Below, piece after piece: positions 8,534 to 17,087 of a DNA stretch of 26,796 bases (its first letter is position 1; every line of letters starts with the position of its first letter). The stretch lies in the NCBI GenBank assembly GCA_021795095.1, contig JAJYPU010000014.1:1-26796 (forward strand), read 5' to 3'. This stretch comes from Actinomycetes bacterium. GTDB lineage: Bacteria > Actinomycetota > Acidimicrobiia > Acidimicrobiales > RAAP-2. The notes below the pieces were generated by a model, which saw only the letters and a list, made by a program, of their open reading frames with translations, was not told the DNA's origin and made no database searches. The translations under genes were made by a program, and so were the position numbers.

Positions 8534-9077
8534 CGCCGTAGTCTGACACGTTCCATGTCGCTGTTTGCACCGCCAACGCAGCCAGCGCGGGACGTAGCGC
8601 CGGCTCCGCCCGTTCGACGGCGGCGTCGTAGTCGAACCAGTAGACCTCGGGGCTCTCGCCGAGCGGCGGTGACGGATCGATCGGTGCCGCCGTCAGCACG
8701 TAGCGCAGGTCGTAGTGGGTGTGGCCTCGCGGACCAGGATGGACGTCGACGTGGAAGAGCAGCGGCGGTCGGCGATGCCGTGCGACGAGTCCCGTCTCCT
8801 CGCGCGTCTCACGCAGTGCCGCGGCCTCGACATCTTCGCCCGCGTCGACGTGTCCACCGGGCTGCACCCAGATGCCCAGACGTCGATGCCGGTGCAGGAT
8901 CACCCCCCTCGTGGAGACCACGAAGGCCGACGCGGTGATGTGATGATCATTGGCGGACTCGTCGAACGGGTCGCCGGGCCAGCGCAGACGATCCAGTGTC
9001 GCCACGATCGAGGCGGCCTCGCGTTCGTCGACCGGCGTGAGCGCCTCGATCGAGGGAATGAGCTCTGCCGCGTTCAC
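8526..9077 (-). CDS. Nudix hydrolase
   Basis: A 183-aa Nudix protein. The full Nudix box (G-x5-E-x7-REUXEEXGU) is present: G75, E81, R89-E90, E93-E94, G96. It should cleave a nucleoside diphosphate linked to another group, using Mg2+; the substrate cannot be read from the sequence. It overlaps the genes on both sides (ATGA with the upstream flavin-binding gene, eight bases with the zinc-ribbon gene). Confidence 0.93.
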   Translation of the reverse strand: MNAAELIPSIEALTPVDEREAASIVATLDRLRWPGDPFDESANDHHITASAFVVSTRGVILHRHRRLGIWVQPGGHVDAGEDVEAAALRETREETGLVARHRRPPLLFHVDVHPGPRGHTHYDLRYVLTAAPIDPSPPLGESPEVYWFDYDAAVERAEPALRPALAALAVQTATWNVSDYGDD

Positions 9078-9745
9078 GCGTCCTCACCCACCAGGCGCCG
9101 AACCGACTCGGGAAGCGGAATCGTTCCGTCCGCCATCGCCCCATCGGTTGAGGGAACCGGTGAACCGAAGACGATTGCTGCGGGCACCAGCCCGGACCAG
9201 ATGGCGAGCGACTGGTCCTCGGGCGAGTCCTCTGTCGGCCCGGCTGAGACCTTCACCGACGCCTCGTCGATCGACACCCTCACCACCAGGGTCCGACGCA
9301 ATTCGGCGTCGGTTGAGGGGCGCACCTCCCGGCTCCGGCCCGGCAAGACGGCGTCGACGAAGCCGTCGAGAATCCGCCGCTTCTCCTCGAGGTCATTCAC
9401 CGAGGTGGCGGCACCGAACACGACCACCGAGCGATAGGCGATGGAGGATTCGAACCCGCTCCTCGCGACGCGGATGCCGTCGTAGAGCGTTGCGGTGACG
9501 CACGCTTGGCCCCGGACGATAATCGACTTCATGACGGCGTTCGAACGACTGCCGTGCAGGTAGAGTGCGTCGCCGTCTCGCGCGTGGAGGGTCGGCAGCG
9601 CAACGGCCAAGTCGTCCACCACGGCCGCGACGGTGCAATAGGGCGCGGCGTCGAGCACGGCGTCGACCAGTTCGCGCTCGTAGCGCGCCTTTTCGGGCAT
9701 GCGCCGGACCCGAGATCGATCGCCGGGTGCGTCGTGACCGATCAT
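9074..9745 (-). CDS. Pyridoxamine 5'-phosphate oxidase-like flavin-binding protein
   Basis: A 223-aa split-barrel protein of the Pyridox_ox_2 / NimA-like group. Characteristic stretches are YCTVAAV near residue 35, LPTLHARDGDALYLHGSRSN, the AVMKSI segment, and SIAYRSVVVFGAATSV. Members bind FMN or related cofactors and reduce diverse compounds. The open frame extends upstream of 9745, but the ATG there overlaps the phzF stop as ATGA and begins just before the conserved domain, so the longer version is rejected. Confidence 0.85.
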   Translation of the reverse strand: MIGHDAPGDRSRVRRMPEKARYERELVDAVLDAAPYCTVAAVVDDLAVALPTLHARDGDALYLHGSRSNAVMKSIIVRGQACVTATLYDGIRVARSGFESSIAYRSVVVFGAATSVNDLEEKRRILDGFVDAVLPGRSREVRPSTDAELRRTLVVRVSIDEASVKVSAGPTEDSPEDQSLAIWSGLVPAAIVFGSPVPSTDGAMADGTIPLPESVRRLVGEDA

Positions 9746-10554
9746 GCTCGCAGGTCGCCACCGAAGAACGTCCGAGCGTAACCCGCTACCTCGACGTTCT
9801 TCTCGAAGAGTCGTGCGTACATCACCCCGCCTCGTGTCGACGCCTGACGCACGACCACGGTGGGCGACCCGGTCTGGGCAACCCACCACGGCGCAACGGC
9901 GCACAGTGCGCTACCGGTGACTGGGTCTTCGGCCAGTCCGAGCCGTGGCGCGAAGACGCGAATCGAGACGTCGGCGTCCGGCCCCCCGACACAGGCCGCG
10001 ATTACGAGCGCGCCGGGGACGAGGAAGAGGCTCATGGGGTCGATCGCGAGACCGCACAGTGCGTCATAGTTCTCCACGACGGCAAGAACGCTCTGGGGTC
10101 CCGCCTGGTAGACCTCACGAACTGCGCCGAGAGTGCCGTTGAGCACCGCGACGTCAAGTGGCTCGAGGTAGGCCCGTGGCAAGTCAATCCCGAGCATGCC
10201 ATCGCGCAACCGACGTCCGGAAAGTACGCCGGCGCGGGTCTGGAAGTAGAGCTCACCAGCGGGGACGCCGAGTTCACTCAAGAGCACGTGCAGCGTGGCG
10301 AGCGTGGCGTGCCCGCACAGGTCGACCTCGACGGTTGGCGTGAACCACCGCAGCGACCAACCGTCGCCTACTCGTCGAATGAACGCCGTTTCCGAGACAC
10401 CGAGTTCGAAGGCGATCTGCTGTAGGTCTTCGTCGGAGACCGACCGCTCCAGCAAGACCACCACCGCCGGGTTGCCCCGCGCGCCCTCGCCGATAAAGGC
10501 GTCGACCCACCAGAGGCGGTGGCCGAAGGTGACGTTCACGGAGTCCACGGACAT
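9742..10554 (-). CDS. PhzF-family isomerase/epimerase-like protein
   Basis: A 270-aa protein of the PhzF family, which shares the diaminopimelate epimerase fold. The conserved Glu is E55 in GVSETAF; other landmarks are VDLCGHATLA and EDPVTGSAL. Phenazine genes are absent, so this is one of the widespread PhzF-like proteins of unknown substrate. The open frame continues about 100 codons upstream, antisense to the divergent gene at 10595, but the family domain begins near the ATG at 10554. It heads a five-gene operon running to 7233; only 40 bases separate it from the divergent gene. Confidence 0.9.
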   Translation of the reverse strand: MSVDSVNVTFGHRLWWVDAFIGEGARGNPAVVVLLERSVSDEDLQQIAFELGVSETAFIRRVGDGWSLRWFTPTVEVDLCGHATLATLHVLLSELGVPAGELYFQTRAGVLSGRRLRDGMLGIDLPRAYLEPLDVAVLNGTLGAVREVYQAGPQSVLAVVENYDALCGLAIDPMSLFLVPGALVIAACVGGPDADVSIRVFAPRLGLAEDPVTGSALCAVAPWWVAQTGSPTVVVRQASTRGGVMYARLFEKNVEVAGYARTFFGGDLRA

Positions 10555-10582
10555 AGAGCCTGCCACACCACCGACGCGGGCG

Positions 10583-10588
10583 TAAACT
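10583..10588 (+). promoter_or_regulatory. -10-like TAAACT box, candidate leaderless promoter
   Basis: TAAACT ends six bases before the GTG at 10595. The intergenic space to the divergent phzF start is only 40 bases, so the two promoters must overlap or abut. Same geometry as the boxes at 537, 2244 and 6555. Confidence 0.5.
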
Positions 10589-10594
10589 TGTCTG

Positions 10595-11401
10595 GTGCGC
10601 GTCGCGACGTTCAACCTGCACGCCGGGGTGGACGGCTGGGGGCGCCCGACCGGCGCCCTGGAGCACGCCGCATCGTTGAACGCCGACATCCTGATCTGCC
10701 CCGAGACGTGGCGGGGCGACGACGGTGTCGACTTCTTCGCCGATCTCCAATCGCGACTGACGATGACAGGGATCTTCGTACCCCTCGCGCGCGCCGAGCG
10801 CGTCACCACTGGCCGCGCTGGCGCCACCTGGCAACCACGGCTCGCCCACTTCACGGGCGAGCACGGACTTTACTTCACCGAACATCGCTCACTGAGCCCC
10901 GCCCAACTGACTCGACGTGCCCGGTCTCGATCCGTCGAGCAGGGCGACTGGGGTCTCAGTCTTCTCACCCGTTACCCGATCATCACCATCCGCGCGCTCG
11001 CTCTCGGACGTCTGCCACGCGAGCGCGTTCAACGTACGCTCATCGTCGCTGACCTGGACGTCGACGGCCGGACGATCACGGTTCTCGCCATCCACGGCGC
11101 TCACCTAAGCCACGGGTCATTTCGCCAGTACCGACTTGTGCGGACGATCGCCGACGCCATCGATCCGCTGCGCCCGGTCCTGCTGGTCGGCGACTTCAAC
11201 TCGTGGCGCCCACCGCTCCGTCTCTTCTTACCGGGTTGGCGAACCTTGGCTCGCGCCCGGACCTGGCCCGCCCACCGTCCACACTCCCAGATCGATCACA
11301 TCCTCGGGCGCGGACCGTGGCGGACGTCGGCCAGTTGCGCCAGTGACGGCGGCAGCGACCACCTCGCCCTCAGCGCCGACCTCGAACTCGCCAACTACTG
11401 A
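10595..11401 (+). CDS. Endonuclease/exonuclease/phosphatase-family hydrolase
   Basis: A 268-aa metal-dependent hydrolase of the EEP fold (DNase I/AP endonuclease/sphingomyelinase group). Catalytic landmarks in order: N7 (ATFNLH), E37 (CPETW), H167/H170 (IHGAH), D200 and N202 (GDFNSW), D234-H235 (QIDHIL) and D255-H256 (GSDHLALS). All expected residues for a Mg2+-dependent phosphodiesterase or phosphatase are present. No signal peptide or membrane anchor is seen, so a cytoplasmic role is likely. Substrate (nucleic acid, lipid or inositol phosphate) unknown. GTG start with a six-base-spaced TAAACT box. Confidence 0.9.
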   Translation: MRVATFNLHAGVDGWGRPTGALEHAASLNADILICPETWRGDDGVDFFADLQSRLTMTGIFVPLARAERVTTGRAGATWQPRLAHFTGEHGLYFTEHRSLSPAQLTRRARSRSVEQGDWGLSLLTRYPIITIRALALGRLPRERVQRTLIVADLDVDGRTITVLAIHGAHLSHGSFRQYRLVRTIADAIDPLRPVLLVGDFNSWRPPLRLFLPGWRTLARARTWPAHRPHSQIDHILGRGPWRTSASCASDGGSDHLALSADLELANY

Positions 11402-11464
11402 ACGGAAAGGCCCGAGACGTGGTGGAATGATGTTCGACACGCACGAGTCTGCGGGGTGCACGTC

Positions 11465-12040
11465 ATGAATCTGGAGATTCGCGAAGAGCCGATTGGTTCG
11501 CTCGGGGAACACGCCACGATATCCATCGCGTACCTCGTCGACAAGATCCTCGTCGCGTCGGTGTTGGACAGGGGCCTGGGCGGGATCGTCCTGCACGAAC
11601 GCGCCGTCGACACCCCATGGCTCAAGGACTACGACGCAATCAAAGGAGAAGGTCCGACGCGGTGGCCCAAGCGATTCGATGTCACAAACTGGGGACTCAT
11701 CGCTGCCCACCAATACGGAGTGCGGGTCGGTGGCGCCGTGGTCGCTTTCAAGACCCCGCACCTTGCAATGCTGGACGAGGAAAGTGACAGGGCGGCGCTC
11801 TGGGACATTCGCGTTCGACCGGATCTACGTCAGTCAGGCATTGGCTCCCACCTCTTTCGCGCCGTCCATGAGTGGGCACGCGTACGAGGGTGCACCCAGA
11901 TCCGAGTCGAGACTCAGAATGTCAACGTTCCTGCCTGTCATTTCTACGCAACAATGGGCTGCGCGTTGGAGAGTATCAATCGTTTTACGTATCCGGAGTC
12001 ACCCGAAGAGGTTCAGATCCTTTGGCGCATGGACCTGTGA
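11465..12040 (+). CDS. GNAT-family N-acetyltransferase
   Basis: A 191-aa acetyltransferase. The acetyl-CoA-binding motif A reads LWDIRVRPDLRQSGIGSHLF, with the Q/RxxGxG loop, followed by VETQNVNVPACHFYATMGC, a stretch shared with SatA/YyaR-type streptothricin acetyltransferases. Self-resistance or detoxification by acetylation is possible but not shown. A GTG three codons upstream (11456) is an alternative start; the ATG at 11465 has a GGGG at acceptable distance. Base composition is slightly more AT-rich than the neighbours. Confidence 0.88.
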   Translation: MNLEIREEPIGSLGEHATISIAYLVDKILVASVLDRGLGGIVLHERAVDTPWLKDYDAIKGEGPTRWPKRFDVTNWGLIAAHQYGVRVGGAVVAFKTPHLAMLDEESDRAALWDIRVRPDLRQSGIGSHLFRAVHEWARVRGCTQIRVETQNVNVPACHFYATMGCALESINRFTYPESPEEVQILWRMDL

Positions 12041-12097
12041 GCTATCCGAACTCACCCACGCACTTGTCGTTACGCCCCTCACGAGTCCGAATCACCA

Positions 12098-13345
12098 CTA
12101 CACGAGCTCGACCCCTCGACTCTCGGGAAGTCGTGTGAGCAGTAACAGCGACGGTAATAAGGGAAGGAAGGTCACCAGCGCCGGTATGCGCAGCGACGAT
12201 GACGCGACACCGCCGACCGCGTCGCCGATCCACCCGAACAGCGCGAGCCCCGCGGTCGCACCCAAGACTCCGGCGACCCCGGCCCATCCCGCCGCGGTCG
12301 CGCGATGCGCGTGGGGAAAGATCTCGGTGCTCAGCGCGCTCGCCGCCGGTGCCAGTAGTCCCGCCGCACCGACGCCGAGGAAATACCCGACTTCGAAGTT
12401 GAGCCGCCCACCGCTGTAGGCGAACGCGGAGGTGACAGCAAGCGCCAACACGCCGATCCCGACGGTGCCCCGACGACCGATGGTGTGGGCGAGCCGCCGT
12501 CCGAGGATGAGCCCCGCCAGACCCGATACCGCGCTCGCGGTCACGACGCCGGCGACGACCGACGGACTCAGACGCAGCACGCCTTCGCCGTAGACGAAGG
12601 TGAAGCCATTGGCGGGACCGGTGATCATGCCGACGGTGAAGCCCACGATGGCCACGACAGCCAACCGACCGCGCAGGTGGGCGGGGATGGAACCGAGCCG
12701 GACCGCCGGTGAGTCCCCCACATGACGCCGGGGCTCGGGCACCGCTCGCAATAATCCGGGTATAAGCAACGCTGGAAGCACGGCGACTGCGAAGAGCCAA
12801 CGAAATGAATTAGGTCCCCGAATGGCGCCGTGCAGCACGGCCGAGAGTCCCGCGCCGATCCCTCCCCCGGCTACCATCACCGCGAGTCGATGCACTCGTC
12901 GCGCCGTGCTCGTGATCTCGACGGTGACCACCTGAACCAACGTTGACGCGGCGGCGAGCAGCGGTCGTGCGAGCGCGAAACACGCGACGAAGAACCAGTA
13001 ACTCGGACTGAGCGCAGCGGCCGCGGTCACGAGCAGTCCCACCGCGAGCGTGTCGCGCAGGATTCGTAGCCGGCCCCACCGATCGGCGAGTGACGCGAAC
13101 GGCAACGCGCCGAGCGACGCGAGGCGCAAGATGGCCAGACCGACGCCCAGCTCCGAGCCCGAAAGCCCCACGGCGCTCTTGAGCGAATGACCCGTGGTGA
13201 CCACGTGGCCGAAGTGGCGAGCCACGTCGTTAAGTGAGGAGATCGCCCCGAACTGGGCGAAGCCGGCCACGAGAGCCACCGCGAACAGCACGGCGACCGC
13301 CCGTGGCGGGTGGACGTCAAGCGGCGGAACCGTCGGTTCAGGCAA
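12098..13345 (-). CDS. Major facilitator superfamily transporter
   Basis: A 415-aa transporter with about 12 hydrophobic segments. The MFS loop 2-3 motif appears as SLADRWGRLR, with a second copy after the midpoint as RRLAHTIGRRG. The long open frame extends far upstream antisense to nothing useful; the TTG at 13345 overlaps the stop of the upstream oxidoreductase gene by eight bases and places the first helix about 18 residues in. A GTG at 13291 is a possible alternative. Substrate unknown. Probably co-transcribed with the oxidoreductase. Confidence 0.85.
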   Translation of the reverse strand: MPEPTVPPLDVHPPRAVAVLFAVALVAGFAQFGAISSLNDVARHFGHVVTTGHSLKSAVGLSGSELGVGLAILRLASLGALPFASLADRWGRLRILRDTLAVGLLVTAAAALSPSYWFFVACFALARPLLAAASTLVQVVTVEITSTARRVHRLAVMVAGGGIGAGLSAVLHGAIRGPNSFRWLFAVAVLPALLIPGLLRAVPEPRRHVGDSPAVRLGSIPAHLRGRLAVVAIVGFTVGMITGPANGFTFVYGEGVLRLSPSVVAGVVTASAVSGLAGLILGRRLAHTIGRRGTVGIGVLALAVTSAFAYSGGRLNFEVGYFLGVGAAGLLAPAASALSTEIFPHAHRATAAGWAGVAGVLGATAGLALFGWIGDAVGGVASSSLRIPALVTFLPLLPSLLLLTRLPESRGVELV

Positions 13346-14360
13346 GCGAGACGCTCTCGTCGACGACGACCAACGTCTTGCCGAGGTTGCCACCGTTGAA
13401 GAGCAGGTTGAGTGCGTCAGGCGCGTGTTCCAGGCCCGCCACCAGGTGTTCGCGATGCTGGAGGGTGCCGTCGTGGACCATCGACGCGAGTACGCCCTGG
13501 GCCTCGGGGTACCGTTCGACGAAGTCGAGCACGATGAACCCACGCATCGACGCGCGTCGCATGATGAGCATCGACGTATTCGCGATCCCCCGCTGATGAC
13601 CCGCCTCGTTGTACTGCGAGATCGCCCCGCAGAGCACGACGCGCCCACGCATCGCGATCGACGCGAGTGCGGCGTCCAGCACTTCGCCACCGACGTTGTC
13701 GAAGTAGAGGTCGACACCGTCCGGGCAGACCGACCGAAGCCGCGACGACAGTCTCGGCTCGCGATAGTCGAGACACTCGTCGAAACCGTACCGCTCGACG
13801 ACGTCAGCGCACTTGTCAGGACCGCCGGCGATACCCACGACACGTGCGGCTCCGCGGGCTCGAGCGAGTTGACCCACCACCGAACCCGTGGCACCCGCGG
13901 CGCCCGAGACCACCACCACGTCACCGGGTCCGAACTCGCCGACCTCCAGAAGACCGAAATACGCAGTGATCCCCGTCACGCCGAGGACGTTCATCGCGGT
14001 CGCCAGGTCGAGACCGAGGTGCGGCGGGATGACTGAGAACCGATTGGAGTCATCGGCGATGACCCACTCCTGCCAGTTGGTCATCCCGAAGACGATGTCG
14101 CCCTCGTGGTAGCGGTCGTTCTGACTCGCCACGACCACACCCGTGCCGCTCGAGCGGATGACGGCGCCAATCTCAATCGGCGCCAGGTAACCCGGTGCAT
14201 CGTTCATCCACGTCCGAATCGTCGGGTCAATGGAGAGCATGCCGACCTTGACGAGCGCCTGACCTGGACCGCACGTTGGCTCCGGGACCTCGATGAGCTC
14301 AGTCGTCGATTGGTCAATGACGCCGTGCGGGCGCTCTCGTAAGACAATCTGTCGATTCAT
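13338..14360 (-). CDS. MDR-family NADP-dependent oxidoreductase (CurA/PTGR-like)
   Basis: A 340-aa zinc-independent medium-chain reductase. The N-terminal GroES-like part is followed by a nucleotide-binding segment, VVSGAAGATGSVVGQLA, and VDLYFDNVGGE, both hallmarks of the leukotriene B4 dehydrogenase/CurA group, which reduces the C=C bond of enones with NADPH. The start is decided by GAGGAG six bases before the ATG at 14360; an upstream in-frame ATG (14384) lies within a heptamer repeat. The stop overlaps the start of the MFS gene. Confidence 0.92.
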   Translation of the reverse strand: MNRQIVLRERPHGVIDQSTTELIEVPEPTCGPGQALVKVGMLSIDPTIRTWMNDAPGYLAPIEIGAVIRSSGTGVVVASQNDRYHEGDIVFGMTNWQEWVIADDSNRFSVIPPHLGLDLATAMNVLGVTGITAYFGLLEVGEFGPGDVVVVSGAAGATGSVVGQLARARGAARVVGIAGGPDKCADVVERYGFDECLDYREPRLSSRLRSVCPDGVDLYFDNVGGEVLDAALASIAMRGRVVLCGAISQYNEAGHQRGIANTSMLIMRRASMRGFIVLDFVERYPEAQGVLASMVHDGTLQHREHLVAGLEHAPDALNLLFNGGNLGKTLVVVDESVSLA

Positions 14361-14370
14361 CGTCACTCCT

Positions 14371-14398
14371 CGGTCATCGGTCATCGGTCATCGGTCGA
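14371..14398. repeat. Heptamer tandem repeat CGGTCAT
   Basis: Three perfect copies of CGGTCAT and a fourth imperfect one (CGGTCGA) lie directly upstream of the ribosome-binding site of the oxidoreductase gene. On the coding strand the unit reads ATGACCG, so each copy carries an ATG, and neighbouring copies are in different reading frames. Slipped-strand changes in copy number would alter the upstream ATGs and the leader length. Confidence 0.95.
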
Positions 14399-14424
14399 CC
14401 GAGTGCACTCTAATGAGTTGACCT

Positions 14425-14444
14425 GGCGCACGTCCGGGTGCGCC
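14425..14444 (-). terminator. Hairpin downstream of ArsB-like gene
   Basis: GGCGCAC (14425-14431) pairs perfectly with GTGCGCC (14438-14444) across a six-base loop. It lies about 95 bases after the stop of the ArsB-like gene and 65 bases before the oxidoreductase start. There is no T-run, so it would be a U-less type if it terminates at all. Confidence 0.3.
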
Positions 14445-14538
14445 ACACCGCCCGCCGGCCCCATCTGACCACGTCCGAGCCATCGTCCACCAGGCGAGCG
14501 GTGATCGTGCACTCGCGGGTGACTGGAAACGCTCTTCT

Positions 14539-15690
14539 CTACGACCTTCCGCTCAACGCTAGGAGTGCAAGCGACGCGATCAGACTGAGCGGCGTGACAA
14601 CGGCTCCCCATCGACTCGCGCGTGCGAGCGACGGCGTCGCACCCGCGCCACGGGCACTGCGCCACCACAGCAGCCACGCCAGTGAGCCCGTCGCCGCGAG
14701 GTTGGGCCCGAGGTTCAGCCCGATGAGGAGAGCGAACGGGTGTGAGGGCACACGCGCGGCGAAGATGGAGGCCGCTGGAAGGTTGTTCACGAGTACAGAA
14801 GCGACGGAAGCCGTGAGGGCGGTCACGGTCGTGTTGGCGTGGTGCAGCGCCTGAGACGGAAATGACCACGCGCGCCCCACGGTTCCCAGCGCCGTCGCGA
14901 TCGCGAAGAGTCCGATCAGTGCACCGGGCCCGACGACCGCCATGACCTCGTGAAACTCGACCCGGCGATGTGCGAGATGCCACCCCACGGCGAGCAGGCC
15001 GATCAACGCGACGGGAACCGCGGCGTTGCTGAGCAACACTACAGCAAGCACCGCCGCGAGGACTGCGAACGCCCCGACCCCCACTGACGGTGCGCTGACT
15101 CGATCTCGAACCTCGCTCGTGACCAACGCGTCGCGCCCGAACACCGCCACCACCAGGGCGGTGATGAGGCTCGCGCCCAACGCCGGAGCCCACATGCGTG
15201 CGGCGAAAGCCGCGCCGGTGAGGTGGAGATGCCCGAGCACGATCAGGTTCGTGAGGTTCGAGCCTGGCAACCACAGCGATCCGGCGTTCGCGAGCAATAG
15301 CACGCCGTAGAGCCACGGCGCGTCGTCCCCGCCGCGCCGCCGTGACGTGTGGATCAACACGGGTGTTAGGAATGCGACGGCCGTATCCAGGTTCAACACC
15401 GCCGTGACCGCGACGATCATCGTCGCCGCACCGGCGAACACCACGGTTCCCCGTGAGGAGATCCTGGTCAACGTCGCACCCAGCCACTCAAAGACACCGT
15501 CGTCGTTCGCGACCAAGCCGATGAGGAGCAGACCGGTCACGAGGACGAAGGGTGACCAGACCTGATCCGCGGATGACCGAGCCGCTCGAGAGTCGAGGGC
15601 GAAGGTGACGACGAGAATAACGGCGCCCAGCGCCGCGACCGCTACGGGGCCGGTGGCGCGCCGCCACGGGATCCGTCGTGCGCGCCGCAT
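14539..15690 (-). CDS. ArsB/NhaD-type ion permease
   Basis: A 383-aa polytopic membrane protein, about 10-12 helices, of the ArsB/CitM (ion transporter) superfamily. Family signatures include AVLNLDTAVAFLTPV, SLWLPGSNLTNLIV and, in the second half, NNLPAASIF followed by LNLGPNLAATGSLAWLLW, which closely follow the ArsB pattern. ArsB exports arsenite or antimonite; no arsR, arsC or arsA gene is nearby, so the ion is uncertain. It is somewhat shorter than ArsB (about 430 aa). Start ATG at 15690. Confidence 0.85.
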   Translation of the reverse strand: MRRARRIPWRRATGPVAVAALGAVILVVTFALDSRAARSSADQVWSPFVLVTGLLLIGLVANDDGVFEWLGATLTRISSRGTVVFAGAATMIVAVTAVLNLDTAVAFLTPVLIHTSRRRGGDDAPWLYGVLLLANAGSLWLPGSNLTNLIVLGHLHLTGAAFAARMWAPALGASLITALVVAVFGRDALVTSEVRDRVSAPSVGVGAFAVLAAVLAVVLLSNAAVPVALIGLLAVGWHLAHRRVEFHEVMAVVGPGALIGLFAIATALGTVGRAWSFPSQALHHANTTVTALTASVASVLVNNLPAASIFAARVPSHPFALLIGLNLGPNLAATGSLAWLLWWRSARGAGATPSLARASRWGAVVTPLSLIASLALLALSGRS

Positions 15691-15739
15691 CGCACTAGTC
15701 TCGCACGACCCGACCCGCCCCCGGGGAAATTTCCTCGCC

Positions 15740-16903
15740 TCAGCGGGGTGCGAGCGGGATCCGCTTGGCTGCGTCGCTGCGGATACAGAGTGGGTCTTCG
15801 CCGAGCACGCTACCCGTTCTCACGTAGGCCCGCGCACGCGATCCCCCACAGAGTCGATAGAAGTCACAGCGCCCACACCCACCTTCGAGGTCGCCGGCAC
15901 GGATCGCGGTGAGTAGCGGGTTCGATTGATAGATCTCGCCAAGCGGAGTTTGGCGAATGTTGCCCAGGGTCACCGGCAGAAAGCCCGACGCGTGCACCTC
16001 GCCGTCGTGACCGACGAAGATGATCCCTCGTCCGTCACCCGTAGCGAGCGAATGGCTCCGCGTCGTTCGAACGTCGCCCCGATCCTCCTCGTCGAGTCGT
16101 TGGCGCAACGTCGCGTAGAGCGGGCCGAGCGTGAATGCGCGAACGGGGTCCTCACCGCCGACGACCTCGCGCTCGGCCTGGACACGACGGAAGAATGGAG
16201 CCTCGACAGTCCGCACCGTCATGCCAAATGTCGTCGCGTCGACGAGAAAGTGGCACACGTCCTCAGCGTCACGGGCCGAGATCTCTTGGACATCGACTCC
16301 TCGCCCCACCCCGACGAGGAAGAAGACCTCCCAGATCGCGACACCGACAGAGCGCAAGAGTGACAGCACGTCCGCGAGCTCGTGGGCGTTCCGATTCATG
16401 ACGGTCGTGTTCACCTGCAGCCGAAAGCCCATGTCCCGCATCATCGCGAGTGCGGCCATCGTCTGATCGAAGTGTCCGGGTATGCCACGTACTGCGTCAT
16501 GGGACTGGGGCCCGGACCCATCGAGTGAGATCGAGATACTGCGAACCCCGAGTTCGTACATCCGCCGCAGGTTTTCACGCGTCAATCGTTTGGTCACCGA
16601 CGGCGCAATCCCTACGCGCACGCCTCTCGAACGGGCGTAGCCGACCAGGCTCTCAAGGTCAGCACGTTCGAAACAGTCGCCGCCCGTGAAGACCAGGATC
16701 GGCACCGCCCCTTCCATGGCTGCGATCTGGTCGATCAGGTCACGGCCCTCGTCCGTAGAGAGCTCACCCGGCAACGCCTCGGTCTGTGCGGAGGCGCGAC
16801 AGTGGCGACACGCGAGTGAGCACGCCTTGGTGGTCTCCCAGAACACGAGGTGGGGTGACAGGTCATAGCGTTTCAATGCACGCTGTAGCGTCTCATCTCT
16901 CAT
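15740..16903 (-). CDS. Radical SAM/SPASM protein
   Basis: A 387-aa radical SAM enzyme. The SAM 4Fe-4S motif is CSLACRHC (C28, C32, C35), followed by the GGD-type SAM-binding loop (VFTGGDCFE). The C-terminal SPASM region holds further Cys pairs (GGCGRCDFYRLCGG and a later LC), expected to bind auxiliary clusters. The combination WETTKACSLACRHC and VFFLVGVGRG resembles the uncharacterised TIGR04053-like group, with relatives acting in haem or peptide modification. No precursor peptide gene is evident next to it. The gene lies 49 bases upstream of the ArsB-like gene and 184 bases downstream of the drug antiporter gene, all on the minus strand. Confidence 0.9.
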   Translation of the reverse strand: MRDETLQRALKRYDLSPHLVFWETTKACSLACRHCRASAQTEALPGELSTDEGRDLIDQIAAMEGAVPILVFTGGDCFERADLESLVGYARSRGVRVGIAPSVTKRLTRENLRRMYELGVRSISISLDGSGPQSHDAVRGIPGHFDQTMAALAMMRDMGFRLQVNTTVMNRNAHELADVLSLLRSVGVAIWEVFFLVGVGRGVDVQEISARDAEDVCHFLVDATTFGMTVRTVEAPFFRRVQAEREVVGGEDPVRAFTLGPLYATLRQRLDEEDRGDVRTTRSHSLATGDGRGIIFVGHDGEVHASGFLPVTLGNIRQTPLGEIYQSNPLLTAIRAGDLEGGCGRCDFYRLCGGSRARAYVRTGSVLGEDPLCIRSDAAKRIPLAPR

Positions 16904-17087
16904 GTGCCACCGTTCTCGTCACCGCGGTGCGTCACCTCGCCACGAGGCCATCACCGAGCGCTAATTCTCGCACCACCAGTTCTAATATCGTCATCGACCA
17001 ACCCCGTAGGGCATAAGGTCAGCGATGCGGCGATCGTGTGTCGAGGAGACTCGTCACCAGACATCCTGATCCAAGGAGAGATTGGCT

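Noticed and set aside
10555..10854. N-terminal extension of the PhzF frame
   Set aside because: The extension is antisense to the conserved start of the EEP hydrolase, and the PhzF domain begins at the ATG at 10554.
13345..13924. N-terminal extension of the MFS transporter frame
   Set aside because: It runs over the conserved coding sequence of the oxidoreductase in another frame, and the extra residues are Arg/Ser-rich without transmembrane character.
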